DNA from: a virus
DNA length: 37,512 nt
Direction: 5' to 3' (one strand)
Virus record (IMG/VR): IMGVR_UViG_3300030616_000054
Coordinates: 1 to 37,512 of that record
Shown: one piece after another, positions 1 to 5,306 of the stretch
Numbering within the stretch: the first letter of the stretch is position 1
Layout of the letters: the number at the start of each line of letters is the position of its first letter
Position numbers and translations under genes: made by a program
The notes under the pieces: model-generated
Seen by the model: the letters and a program-made list of their open reading frames with translations, nothing else
Database searches by the model: none
Told to the model about the DNA's origin: nothing

Positions 1-72
1 GCAAAAAACTATATAGTAAAGCCGCTCGATCGGGCCAAAGTCCTCGAGCGAATCATGATGAGCCTCAAATAG
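1..72 (+). CDS. Response regulator receiver protein, C-terminal end (host, partial)
   Basis: The first frame is open from base 1 to a TAG at 70-72 and encodes the last 23 residues of a protein. It contains YIVKPLDRAKVLERI, which matches the end of a CheY-like receiver domain: the conserved Lys-Pro after beta-5, followed by helix alpha-5. The protein stops directly after the receiver fold, so it is either a stand-alone CheY-type protein or one with an N-terminal output domain. It lies 14 bp before the tRNA and is host sequence outside the prophage. The assignment rests on this short segment only. Confidence 0.6.
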   Translation, partial: AKNYIVKPLDRAKVLERIMMSLK

Positions 73-86
73 AGGACCATCATTTT

Positions 87-160
87 GGGCGGCTAGCTCA
101 GTTGGTTAGAGCGCATGCTCGACACGCATGAGGCCGCAGGTTCGAATCCCGCGCCGCCCA
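87..160 (+). tRNA. tRNA-Val(GAC)-like gene, attB target, hybrid of host 5' half and phage 3' half
   Basis: A 74-nt cloverleaf: acceptor GGCGGGC-type stem GGGCGGC/GCCGCCC, D stem GCTC/GAGC, anticodon stem CATGC/GCATG with loop TCGACAC, T stem GCAGG/CCCGC around TTCGAAT, discriminator A160, no encoded CCA. The predicted anticodon is GAC (Val). Position 33 is C instead of the nearly universal U. The T stem has an A51-C63 mismatch, also found in some bacterial tRNA-Met genes. The 5' half to about 118 is host sequence. The 3' half from the core onward was supplied by the phage and rebuilds a full tRNA. The original host 3' half now lies at 37365-37406. Confidence 0.85.
119..133 (+). repeat. attL core (tRNA anticodon-loop segment)
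   Basis: TCGACACGCATGAGG is identical to 37365-37379. It covers the anticodon loop and the 3' anticodon stem of the tRNA, a common crossover position for tyrosine integrases. Downstream similarity continues through the tRNA 3' half with four substitutions. Confidence 0.9.
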
Positions 161-191
161 CTATAAACTGTTGTTTTATAAAGTTTTACGA

Positions 192-220
192 GAGCGCCAT
201 TTTTTAATGGCGCTTTTTTT
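192..220 (+). terminator. Rho-independent terminator after the tRNA
   Basis: Inverted repeat GCGCCATT/AATGGCGC with a T-rich loop, followed by a run of seven T. It is phage-supplied, lies 30 bp after the reconstituted tRNA, and replaces the host terminator that is now at 37409-37438. It also insulates the integrase gene from host transcription. Confidence 0.8.
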
Positions 221-226
221 ATTGGC

Positions 227-246
227 CGTGTGTACGCCGTGTGTAC
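227..246 (+). promoter_or_regulatory. Candidate integrase arm-type sites, left (two direct repeats)
   Basis: CGTGTGTAC occurs at 227-235 and again at 238-246, 11 bp apart. A near-identical pair lies at the other prophage end (37251-37259 and 37263-37271, the last base differing). Paired short repeats near both att sites are what arm-type sites of a tyrosine integrase look like. They overlap the region where the int promoter must be, so autoregulation by Int is possible. The function is inferred. Confidence 0.55.
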
Positions 247-279
247 ATTTTGCAGGCCGCACGACATAATGAGGGCGCT

Positions 280-1545
280 ATGGGGAGCAGAAAACAGTAT
301 ACCTATCACCCGAGGAAAACCCGGACGGGGTACGTTTGGGAGTACTCGATCAACGAGGAGGCGGGCCTGCCGACCGCCTGGTGCGAGCGGCGCAGGTCCA
401 GCGGGATCCCGGTCCGCTTCGGCCGCGGCGATAAGCCGACGCAGCGGAGCGAGGAGGAAATCCTGCGCTTCTGTATGCGCCGAGCCGGTGAGCTGCGCGA
501 GCAGTACCGCCAGAGCGTCCGCGCAGAGCGGGATCCGACGCTCGGGGATATCGTCGAACCGTACTACGACTACAACCGCTGCCCGCACATACAGCGGCTG
601 CTCACAGACGGGCGGAGCTTCTCCTGGCGGTGGGCCGCCTGGCAGCGGCAGCGGGTCGATGACTATATCCTCGCCGACCCGATCGCTCGGATCCGGTACG
701 CCGACCTCACGCCGGGGGATCTGGAGGAGTGGAAGCGGCGGCTGCGCTCCGACGGGGTGAAGCTCTCGGTGATCAACAAGACGATCGGCGCGCTCAAGAC
801 GGCGCTCGGAGAGGAGACGCGGCAGGGGAGGCTGGACCGCAATCCGGCTCTCGGGATCGGGCTGATCGAGGCGGCCGAGACCGAGCGCGGGTACTTCACT
901 CACGCCGAGCTCTATCGGATGTTCGTCTCCGAGGCTCCGGAGTGCTGGCGCTCGCGGAATCCGAAGCACACGAGCCCGCACGGGCGGGTCGGTCCGGAGA
1001 CGGCGCATCTAATGGGACTGTTCCATTTTCTCACCGGCGAGCGGATGGCGGCGATTCTCGAGCTGCGCTGGGCCGATATCGAGCTCGGCGCGGCGACGGT
1101 GACCTACCAGAGAACGAAGACGCAGAGCGGGCGGATGGCCCCGCTGCCTCAGACGCTCGTCAGCGAGCTTGGCGATCATGCAGATCGATCGATCCGCATC
1201 GCTCCGGCCGATCGCGTGTTCTGCTACGACAGCGGGGAGCCGATCGGGTACACGCTCTTCCGGACGCGGTACGCGAATATGACCCGCGCGCTCGCTCTGC
1301 CGCGCACAGATCCGGACGGATACGATCGGACGCCGTACTCGCTGAAGGTCTCGCTGGAGACGCACCTCATCGACGCCGGCGCCGATCCGGTGCACGTGCG
1401 CGAGTACATGGGTCACTCCCACGGAGCGGGGGAGAAGCGGCTCACGCGCGTGCAGGCGAGATACAAGCGCCGGCGCGTCGAGGTCCTCCGCGAACGGATT
1501 ATTCCTCTTGTGGATTCTCTTCTGTGCGGGGTGCGCGCGGAGTAG
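280..1545 (+). CDS. int: Tyrosine recombinase / phage integrase
   Basis: 421 residues from ATG 280, preceded by GAGGG at 271-275; an upstream in-frame GTG at 241 lies inside an arm-site repeat and is less likely. The C-terminal half is the phage-integrase catalytic fold: Arg255 in TGERMAAILELRW, Lys280 in the beta-hairpin (RTKTQSG), GHS with His379, and Tyr395 in QARYKRRR. Box II, normally HxxR, reads Tyr353-S-L-Lys356 here, so two of the canonical active-site residues are replaced. The N-terminal half (about 1-200) should hold the arm-binding and SAM-like core-binding domains. It lies next to attL and presumably catalyses recombination at the tRNA anticodon loop. No second integrase is present. 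Confidence 0.9.
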   Translation: MGSRKQYTYHPRKTRTGYVWEYSINEEAGLPTAWCERRRSSGIPVRFGRGDKPTQRSEEEILRFCMRRAGELREQYRQSVRAERDPTLGDIVEPYYDYNRCPHIQRLLTDGRSFSWRWAAWQRQRVDDYILADPIARIRYADLTPGDLEEWKRRLRSDGVKLSVINKTIGALKTALGEETRQGRLDRNPALGIGLIEAAETERGYFTHAELYRMFVSEAPECWRSRNPKHTSPHGRVGPETAHLMGLFHFLTGERMAAILELRWADIELGAATVTYQRTKTQSGRMAPLPQTLVSELGDHADRSIRIAPADRVFCYDSGEPIGYTLFRTRYANMTRALALPRTDPDGYDRTPYSLKVSLETHLIDAGADPVHVREYMGHSHGAGEKRLTRVQARYKRRRVEVLRERIIPLVDSLLCGVRAE

Positions 1546-1548
1546 CTG

Positions 1549-2022
1549 CTACCAGGCGGAGTCCGCCGCAGCTGCAATATACTTCTCGTAGTCCGCCGCG
1601 ATCGCATTCATCTCCTGCGAGACCTGGTCCCACTGCTCCTGGTATGCGATCTTCCCGACATCCGACGATTCGCCGGCTGCGATGACGGTGAGCCGAAAGT
1701 CGTAGATCGAGATCCGCGCCTTTCCCTCTTTCGCCTCGATCTTGATAGTGTACCAGACGTGCCAGGTGCCAAGGTTGATGAATTTCTCGACAAAACCCTT
1801 TCCCATCAGGACGCCTTCCGCTTTATCGCTGTACTCGATCACCTCGTCGGCGGCGGTGAACACTTCGACCATCCACTCGTTCGAGAGCCGGTAGAGCTCG
1901 TCCTTCGTCCTGTCTGCCTCTACGATCCGGACAATCTCCGGATCCTCCTGCAGCGGGGTCGTGGCCGTTAAGCAGCCGATCAGAACGGCTGCGGCGGCGA
2001 GTAGCGTTACCAATTTTTTCAT
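1549..2022 (-). CDS. Lipoprotein with DUF4468-like domain (probable lysogenic-conversion gene)
   Basis: 157 residues, with AGAGGAG upstream of the ATG. Residues 1-17 are a lipoprotein signal peptide ending in the lipobox LIGC (Cys17). The mature part contains the pattern NEWMVEVFTAADEVIEYSDKAEGVLMGKG followed by alternating beta-strands (VWYTIKIEAKEGKARISIYDFRL). This resembles DUF4468, a TBP-like fold found in small envelope proteins. It is transcribed leftward between int and the repressor, the usual place for genes expressed from the lysogen, so roles in envelope change or superinfection exclusion are plausible but unproven. It ends 3 bp from the integrase stop, convergent with it. The function is unknown. 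Confidence 0.75.
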   Translation of the reverse strand: MKKLVTLLAAAAVLIGCLTATTPLQEDPEIVRIVEADRTKDELYRLSNEWMVEVFTAADEVIEYSDKAEGVLMGKGFVEKFINLGTWHVWYTIKIEAKEGKARISIYDFRLTVIAAGESSDVGKIAYQEQWDQVSQEMNAIAADYEKYIAAAADSAW

Positions 2023-2142
2023 ACTTTTATCTCCTCTTAGTTTTTATAATTGCTGCAATGAGTAGGAAATCTCAAAACTCTATTTTCTATAGTATCGTTC
2101 AAGTTTTTAGTATCTCCTCCCGATACATCGATACAGGATGTA
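2023..2142. other. Intergenic stretch between lipoprotein and repressor genes
   Basis: About 120 bp, AT-rich, holding the lipoprotein ribosome-binding site near 2028-2035. A tandem CGATACAT/CGATACAG repeat lies near 2123-2139. No confident promoter hexamers or terminator are visible, so the lipoprotein gene could be cotranscribed with the repressor. Confidence 0.4.
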
Positions 2143-2631
2143 CTATGCTGAGCCAGCCTTCCGCTCTTCCCCTTTTTTGTCAGCGGAGTAGAGATAGGCG
2201 AAGAGCATCGCCTTAATCTCCGCGAGCTTCCCGCCTTCGAGATTCTTGATCTGATCGACGATCTCCCGCAGAGGCGCCGAGACGCGAACCTTCTCGACGA
2301 GCGGATCGTCGTCCGTCGGGGTGTACATCCTTTTCAGCTCTGATATCTGATTTACAAGGTCGGTGTAGTTACTCTGCGGCGCGGCGGTCCGTAGATCCGC
2401 CTTCTCGATCGGCGCGTCTTCCATCTGGCCGAAAAGCCAGCGTGCGTCAATCTCCGTCTCGCGGAGCAGGAGCTCGAAGTCGGCAGGGCCGAAGCCGTCT
2501 ATTTCGCCGCGCTCCTTCCGGCCCCACGCTTGCTTAGAGACGCCGAGCAGTCGCGCAACGTCGGCCTGGGAAAGGCCGCGGTACTCTCTGATCCGCTTTA
2601 ATCTCCCGTGTATATCCACTCTCCATCTCAC
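2143..2631 (-). CDS. XRE-family transcriptional repressor (CI-like)
   Basis: 162 residues with AAGGGG six bases before the ATG. Residues 7-62 form an XRE helix-turn-helix (LKRIREYRGLSQADVARLLGVSKQAWGRKERGE), the DNA-binding domain of lambda CI-type repressors. The C-terminal part shows no LexA-type peptidase motif and has no recognised domain; it may serve dimerisation. The gene is divergent from the early rightward genes and has its own promoter (2652-2680), as expected for the lysogeny switch. Without a peptidase domain, induction would need an antirepressor or another route. Confidence 0.85.
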   Translation of the reverse strand: MRWRVDIHGRLKRIREYRGLSQADVARLLGVSKQAWGRKERGEIDGFGPADFELLLRETEIDARWLFGQMEDAPIEKADLRTAAPQSNYTDLVNQISELKRMYTPTDDDPLVEKVRVSAPLREIVDQIKNLEGGKLAEIKAMLFAYLYSADKKGEERKAGSA

Positions 2632-2651
2632 TCCCCTTCCCAGTATTATTA

Positions 2652-2680
2652 AGTGTAAACCTATAGTTGCCGGAAATCAA
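2652..2680 (-). promoter_or_regulatory. Putative repressor promoter (PRM-like)
   Basis: On the minus strand, TTGATT (2680-2675), a 17-bp spacer and TACACT (2657-2652). It points at the repressor ATG at 2631. Confidence 0.55.
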
Positions 2681-2700
2681 TATTTTGTGATAATTTTTTG

Positions 2701-2728
2701 TTGACAAGGCTACATATAGTGCTATAAT
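2701..2728 (+). promoter_or_regulatory. Strong early rightward promoter (PR-like)
   Basis: TTGACA at 2701-2706, a 16-bp spacer, and a perfect TATAAT at 2723-2728. It faces right, opposite to the repressor promoter. The first in-frame ATG (2727) overlaps the -10 box, so the transcript should begin at or near the next ATG (2736). Confidence 0.8.
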
Positions 2729-2770
2729 GGAAACCATGCAGAAAACTATTTGTAGTATAAAGGAAACCAT
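2727..2770. promoter_or_regulatory. Candidate operators (ATGGAAACCAT palindrome and partial copy)
   Basis: ATGGAAACCAT at 2727-2737 has arms ATGG/CCAT and overlaps the -10 box and start region of the rightward promoter. A partial copy, AGGAAACCAT, lies at 2761-2770, 33 bp further on (about three helical turns). The same 11-mer occurs at 15180-15190. Binding by the XRE repressor or the downstream RHH protein is inferred. Confidence 0.45.
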
Positions 2771-2939
2771 AAGTATCAAGAGATCACACACGGTTGCCCC
2801 GAAGTTCACCGATGAGGAGTGGAGCCGAATCGATGAAACTCTCGCAAGCGTCGGACTCAAGAAAACCCACTTCTTCCGCCAGGCCATTCTCGAAAAACTC
2901 GCGCGTGATTTCCCCGAGTCCGGTCCTCCTGCAGCTTAA
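2736..2939 (+). CDS. Small ribbon-helix-helix-like DNA-binding protein
   Basis: 67 residues from ATG 2736. The core (VAPKFTDEEWSRIDETLASVG then KTHFFRQAILEKLAR) has the strand-helix-helix pattern of CopG/Arc-type RHH proteins. It is the first gene rightward from the repressor switch, so it is a candidate Cro-like regulator. The start is uncertain. ATG 2727 overlaps the -10 box and cannot lie in the mRNA. ATG 2736 would be seven bases after the -10 box, giving a leaderless message. An ATA at 2769 has an AGGA four bases upstream. Confidence 0.7.
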   Translation: MQKTICSIKETISIKRSHTVAPKFTDEEWSRIDETLASVGLKKTHFFRQAILEKLARDFPESGPPAA

Positions 2940-3141
2940 CCGCCTCCGTCGTCTGAACGCGGCAGTCAGACGACACCCGGGGCGAACCGACGAGGAGACC
3001 CGGGCTCTACTGGCGGAGTATCGAGATATCTACGGAGGAGGAAGCTATGGAAAACATCATTCTGACAGCGGGGATTCTGATCCTGTACATCGCGTACGTC
3101 GTCTTCGTGATCTGCCTGATCCGGCGGCCGAAGGTTTTTGA
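2905..3141 (+). CDS. Hypothetical protein, doubtful
   Basis: 78 codons from a GTG without a clear ribosome-binding site. The first part (LNRLRRLNAAVRRHPG, then DEETRALLAEYRDIYGGG) reads like a genuine helical protein and fills the 107-bp gap between two better-supported genes. The last third overlaps the membrane-protein gene at 3047 in another frame and looks like shadow sequence. No family is recognised. Confidence 0.3.
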   Translation: MISPSPVLLQLNRLRRLNAAVRRHPGRTDEETRALLAEYRDIYGGGSYGKHHSDSGDSDPVHRVRRLRDLPDPAAEGF

Positions 3142-3256
3142 GTACGACGTTTTCGAGCGCAGCAGGCGCTGGATCGACACGGTGGCCGCCTTCAGCCGGC
3201 GGGAGGTTGAGCGGCTCTACGGGGACTGCGAGGTCTACGTCAAGAAGCATCTATAA
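3047..3256 (+). CDS. Small single-pass membrane protein
   Basis: 69 residues, with GGAGGAGG seven bases before the ATG. Residues 4-25 (IILTAGILILYIAYVVFVICLI) form one transmembrane helix followed by RRPK, so the charged C-terminal 40 residues should face the cytoplasm. No family is recognised. As an early phage membrane protein it could be a host-takeover or superinfection factor, but nothing in the sequence decides this. Confidence 0.65.
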   Translation: MENIILTAGILILYIAYVVFVICLIRRPKVFEYDVFERSRRWIDTVAAFSRREVERLYGDCEVYVKKHL

Positions 3257-3282
3257 GTGGTTGGCAGCCAGGAGGAGGGAGT

Positions 3283-3729
3283 ATGCAGAGAACCGAGATA
3301 GAGGTCGCTTTCCAGCGAGTCATGGACGCGCTCGACGGGGCGCTCGCGACCGTCGAAAAAAACACCCGGGAGGCAACGCAGCCGGCGCTCTATGATCTGA
3401 GAGCCGCCTGCGCGTACAAGGGGATCACCTACGACTCGGCACGGAAGGTCAATCACCTCCAGCCGCTGTGCGGGTACTACACCCACTGGGAGGACACGGC
3501 GCAGCGACGTAAGCCGCGCTGGACGCGCGAGCAGATCGAGCCCTGGGCGCGGATAACGAGGCCGCAGCGGATCGAGTATGTCGAGGGCCTGCTCTACGGA
3601 GGCGACGCGGAGATCCGCGCCGGCGTGCTGCACATGCTTATCGCGGACGCAGAGCGCGGGCGGCTCCCGGAGTACCTCCAAGAGATCGTCGACGAGTACG
3701 TCGAGACGGTCAAGGGGAGGGCGGTATGA
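3283..3729 (+). CDS. Hypothetical protein with probable HTH segment
   Basis: 148 residues, with GGAGGAGGG before the ATG. Residues 36-66 (ALYDLRAACAYKGITYDSARK, then LQPLCGY) resemble the helix-turn-helix found in small phage proteins of the pattern LxxACxxKGxxYxTxxxxxxLQPxGG. The rest is predicted helical. It shares a 4-base ATGA overlap with the HNH gene, implying translational coupling. It may be an early regulator; the family assignment is by motif memory only. Confidence 0.6.
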   Translation: MQRTEIEVAFQRVMDALDGALATVEKNTREATQPALYDLRAACAYKGITYDSARKVNHLQPLCGYYTHWEDTAQRRKPRWTREQIEPWARITRPQRIEYVEGLLYGGDAEIRAGVLHMLIADAERGRLPEYLQEIVDEYVETVKGRAV

Positions 3730-4094
3730 CGGAGCGCTGGATGCCGGTAGAGCTCGGCGGGATCTCGTACCCGTACTACGTGAGCGACCAGGGGCGGGTG
3801 CGGAACCGCAGCGGGCGGATCCTCAAGCCCTGGAAGCGCGGAAACAACATGGGCGTCTACCACTGCGTCGGGCTGTGTCGCAACGGGCGTCGCGTGAAGA
3901 TCGACCTGCAGCGCCTCGTTGCGCTGCACTTCCTACCGAATCCGGAGGGCAAGCCGGAAGTCAATCACCTGGACCTGGATCACTTCAACAACCGCGTGGA
4001 CAACCTGGAGTGGTGTACGCGCAGCGAGAATGTGATGCACCGGTACTTCATGGAGGCGCACCTGACGCTCGAGCCCGAGGAGATGGCGGTATGA
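3726..4094 (+). CDS. HNH endonuclease with NUMOD4-like N-terminus
   Basis: 122 residues. Residues 5-35 (WMPVELGGISYPYYVSDQGRVRN) match the NUMOD4 DNA-binding motif of homing-type endonucleases. Residues 79-103 (VNHLDLDHFNNRVDNLEWCT, then SEN) match the HNH_3 catalytic core, with His81 and Asn93. Such genes often behave as free-standing homing endonucleases in phages. Here it is embedded by ATGA overlaps on both sides, so it is part of an operon rather than an obvious insertion. It could also help in DNA processing. Confidence 0.88.
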   Translation: MTERWMPVELGGISYPYYVSDQGRVRNRSGRILKPWKRGNNMGVYHCVGLCRNGRRVKIDLQRLVALHFLPNPEGKPEVNHLDLDHFNNRVDNLEWCTRSENVMHRYFMEAHLTLEPEEMAV

Positions 4095-4399
4095 GCGACA
4101 AGACATGGAAGGCGGTAGAGCGGCGTGTGGCTGCGTTTTTCGGCACGGTAAGGAATAGCCTCTCGGGCGGAAACAGTAAAGCGACCCGCTCGGATTCGCT
4201 ACACCCGACGCTCTATATCGAGAGTAAGTGGAGGCAGAAGCACTCAGCGATCACGCTGTGGGACGACACGGCGAGGAAGGCGAGACGGGAGAAGAAGATC
4301 CCGGTCGTGATCCTGGCCGAGAAGAGTCGCCCGGGATTCTGGGTGCTCTGCCACTCGTCGGATCTAAAGAAGGTCGCCGGCGAGGTGAATGAGTTATAA
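4091..4399 (+). CDS. PD-(D/E)xK-type nuclease, Holliday-junction-resolvase-like
   Basis: 102 residues, starting in an ATGA overlap. The segment TWKAVERRVAAFFG is followed by Asp35 and then LYIESKWRQ with Glu44-x-Lys46, the D...ExK metal-binding pattern of the restriction-endonuclease-like fold. Its length suits phage-type resolvases or small nickases. It probably cleaves branched or modified DNA in the early replication programme. The family is inferred from the motif. No stand-alone RuvC/RusA-type resolvase was recognised elsewhere in the window. Confidence 0.65.
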   Translation: MSDKTWKAVERRVAAFFGTVRNSLSGGNSKATRSDSLHPTLYIESKWRQKHSAITLWDDTARKARREKKIPVVILAEKSRPGFWVLCHSSDLKKVAGEVNEL

Positions 4400-4403
4400 A
4401 CAA

Positions 4404-4489
4404 GGCGGTCCCAGGGCCTTCGGGCGTCGGGGCGGTGGTTCCTGCACCTCCTACCACCTGAAGCGGAGTTCGAGCCTTCGCTGCCGCCA
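4404..4489 (+). ncRNA. tRNA-like cloverleaf element 1 (15-nt central loop)
   Basis: Four paired arms can be drawn. Closing stem: GGCGGT 4404-4409 with GCCGCC 4483-4488. D-position arm: GCC-TTCG-GGC near 4416-4425 within CCC/GGG pairing. Central stem: GGTGG 4434-4438 with CCACC 4454-4458, loop 15 nt. T-like arm: GCGGAG 4463-4468 with CTTCGC 4476-4481 around TTCGAGC. A normal anticodon loop has 7 nt. The central loop contains ACCTCCT (4446-4452), complementary to the AGGAGG that serves the next gene at 4505-4510. It lies 27 bp before the TTG-start gene. It may be a leader structure rather than a functional tRNA. Confidence 0.5.
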
Positions 4490-4516
4490 TAATTCTTTCT
4501 TGAAAGGAGGAGAGAA

Positions 4517-4675
4517 TTGCGGAGTTGGATCGTCGTCGCACATGCGGCGATAGTCACCGAGGATGCCAGCGGTGACAGGTCGTTCGATATTATATCGGAT
4601 CAGCCCGGAGGGGCGCACGGATTCGGACCGTGTGACCGGCGAGGCCATTGTTTAAGAACTGGCATTCATAATTGA
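4517..4675 (+). CDS. Small hypothetical protein with TTG start
   Basis: 52 residues from TTG 4517. AAAGGAGG at 4503-4510 is spaced six bases before the start and is one of the best ribosome-binding sites in the window. The product (SWIVVAHAAIVTEDASGDR, then FDIISDQPGGAHGFGPCD) has natural-looking composition but no known family. It lies between two tRNA-like elements. A 20-nt-loop hairpin (4679-4720) follows the stop by 3 bp. Its AGGAGG can pair with the central loop of the upstream cloverleaf, so translation may be controlled. Confidence 0.45.
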   Translation: MRSWIVVAHAAIVTEDASGDRSFDIISDQPGGAHGFGPCDRRGHCLRTGIHN

Positions 4676-4678
4676 TAC

Positions 4679-4720
4679 GCCGGGTCGCTCAATTTAACTG
4701 AGAACGTCCAGCGACCCGGC
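4679..4720 (+). repeat. Perfect 11-bp inverted repeat between small gene and tRNA-like element 2
   Basis: GCCGGGTCGCT (4679-4689) pairs with AGCGACCCGGC (4710-4720) around a 20-nt loop, 5 bp before element 2. No T-run follows, so it is not an ordinary terminator. An RNA processing or stability role is inferred. Confidence 0.7.
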
Positions 4721-4725
4721 ATTAT

Positions 4726-4843
4726 GGCACCGTGGCGCAACTGGTAGACACTAAAGATAGCTTAGTCAGTTATAAGAAATCTATCCGGCTGACCGATGAG
4801 CTTGAGGATATTTTTCATGCAGGTTCGAATCCTGCCGGTGCCA
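4726..4843 (+). ncRNA. tRNA-like cloverleaf element 2 (tRNA-Leu-like ends, 20-nt central loop)
   Basis: 118 nt. Acceptor GGCACCG/CGGTGCC pairs over 7 bp, with A4843 as discriminator. TG then GCGCAACTGGTAGAC is a D-arm of tRNA-Leu type. The T arm GCAGG-TTCGAAT-CCTGC is perfect. Between them, GATAG 4756-4760 pairs with CTATC 4781-4785 across a 20-nt loop, followed by a 33-nt variable region. An ordinary tRNA-Leu is about 85 nt. No 7-nt anticodon loop can be drawn. An inner CTTA/TAAG pairing and a competing GTCAG/CTGAC pairing are possible. It may be a degraded tRNA, a processing signal or a decoy. Confidence 0.65.
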
Positions 4844-4956
4844 AAACCCTTTTAAGGTGTGCCGGCCGAATGACCGGATACCGGGCCACCGGGGACTCAG
4901 GTGGCATCCGACCAGCCGGGAATTATCGGCCCGGCAATTATTACGAGGGGGATTTA
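4844..4956 (+). ncRNA. Structured leader upstream of the 79-residue gene
   Basis: GC-rich spacer with two perfect 6-bp hairpins: GCCACC/GGTGGC around GGGGACTCA (4895-4915) and GCCGGG/CCCGGC around AATTATCGG (about 4915-4936). Shorter CCGG pairings precede them. It ends at the GAGGGGG ribosome-binding site. No known riboswitch family is recognised. Confidence 0.35.
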
Positions 4957-5196
4957 GTGAAGCGTTATTATTTTCCAAATCGTACAGTGAAGGCCCGCGG
5001 GTATAGCCTGAAAGTGACCAGCGGGGGAACGGTCTACCATGACGACCACGGCACTTTTCGACGTCTGAATACTCTATGGCTGAAGCGATGGGGGCGGCTG
5101 AGCGTAGAGCTTCCGAATGGGAAGTGCGTTCATCTCAGACCGGAGCGAGACGGCAAGATCACGGTTATTGAAAATCTGGCTGAAGCTAAATCCTGA
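4957..5196 (+). CDS. Small hypothetical basic protein
   Basis: 79 residues from GTG 4957 with GAGGGGG upstream. The frame stays open upstream through tRNA-like element 2, but that part is RNA-gene sequence. The product (KRYYFPNRTVKARGYSLKVT, HDDHGTFRRLNTLWLKRWGRL, ELPNGKCVHLRPERDG) looks like a small all-beta, positively charged protein, possibly nucleic-acid binding. No family is recognised. It lies between tRNA-like elements 2 and 3, with 6 bp from its stop to element 3. Confidence 0.6.
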   Translation: MKRYYFPNRTVKARGYSLKVTSGGTVYHDDHGTFRRLNTLWLKRWGRLSVELPNGKCVHLRPERDGKITVIENLAEAKS

Positions 5197-5202
5197 AAAT
5201 TA

Positions 5203-5296
5203 CGGTCCGTAGCTCAGAGGTAGAGCATCATCAGCGAGTCCATCACTACGGGCGTGCATAGCGATGAGGTCGCCGGTTCAATCCCGGTCGGGCCGA
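5203..5296 (+). ncRNA. tRNA-like cloverleaf element 3 (perfect tRNA arms, 30-nt central loop)
   Basis: 94 nt. Acceptor CGGTCCG 5203-5209 with CGGGCCG 5289-5295 (one T-G wobble), then TA, D arm GCTC-AGAGGTA-GAGC, central stem TCATC 5228-5232 with GATGA 5263-5267, linker GGTC, T arm GCCGG-TTCAATC-CCGGT, discriminator A5296. All arms are canonical except the central loop, which has 30 nt instead of 7, a 23-nt excess. No CCA is encoded. The 3' end runs straight into the GGAGGG ribosome-binding site of the next gene (ATG 5307), so 3' processing would affect that gene's translation. This is the clearest of the three elements. Confidence 0.75.
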
Positions 5297-5306
5297 GGAG
5301 GGTGAG

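Noticed and set aside
106-1008. 300-codon open frame on the minus strand over integrase and tRNA
   Set aside because: Antisense shadow of the integrase and tRNA, without a ribosome-binding site. Its start-distal part has the GIRTCG-type sequence typical of reversed tRNA genes.
4404-4489. tRNA-Sec candidate for element 1 (13 bp acceptor plus T stems)
   Set aside because: No UCA in the central loop, no long variable arm, and no selB/selA genes in the window. Only the stem length total agrees.
4726-4843. Group I intron in a tRNA-Leu gene
   Set aside because: The excess sequence is about 30 nt, far too short for a group I catalytic core, and no P3-P7 elements are visible.
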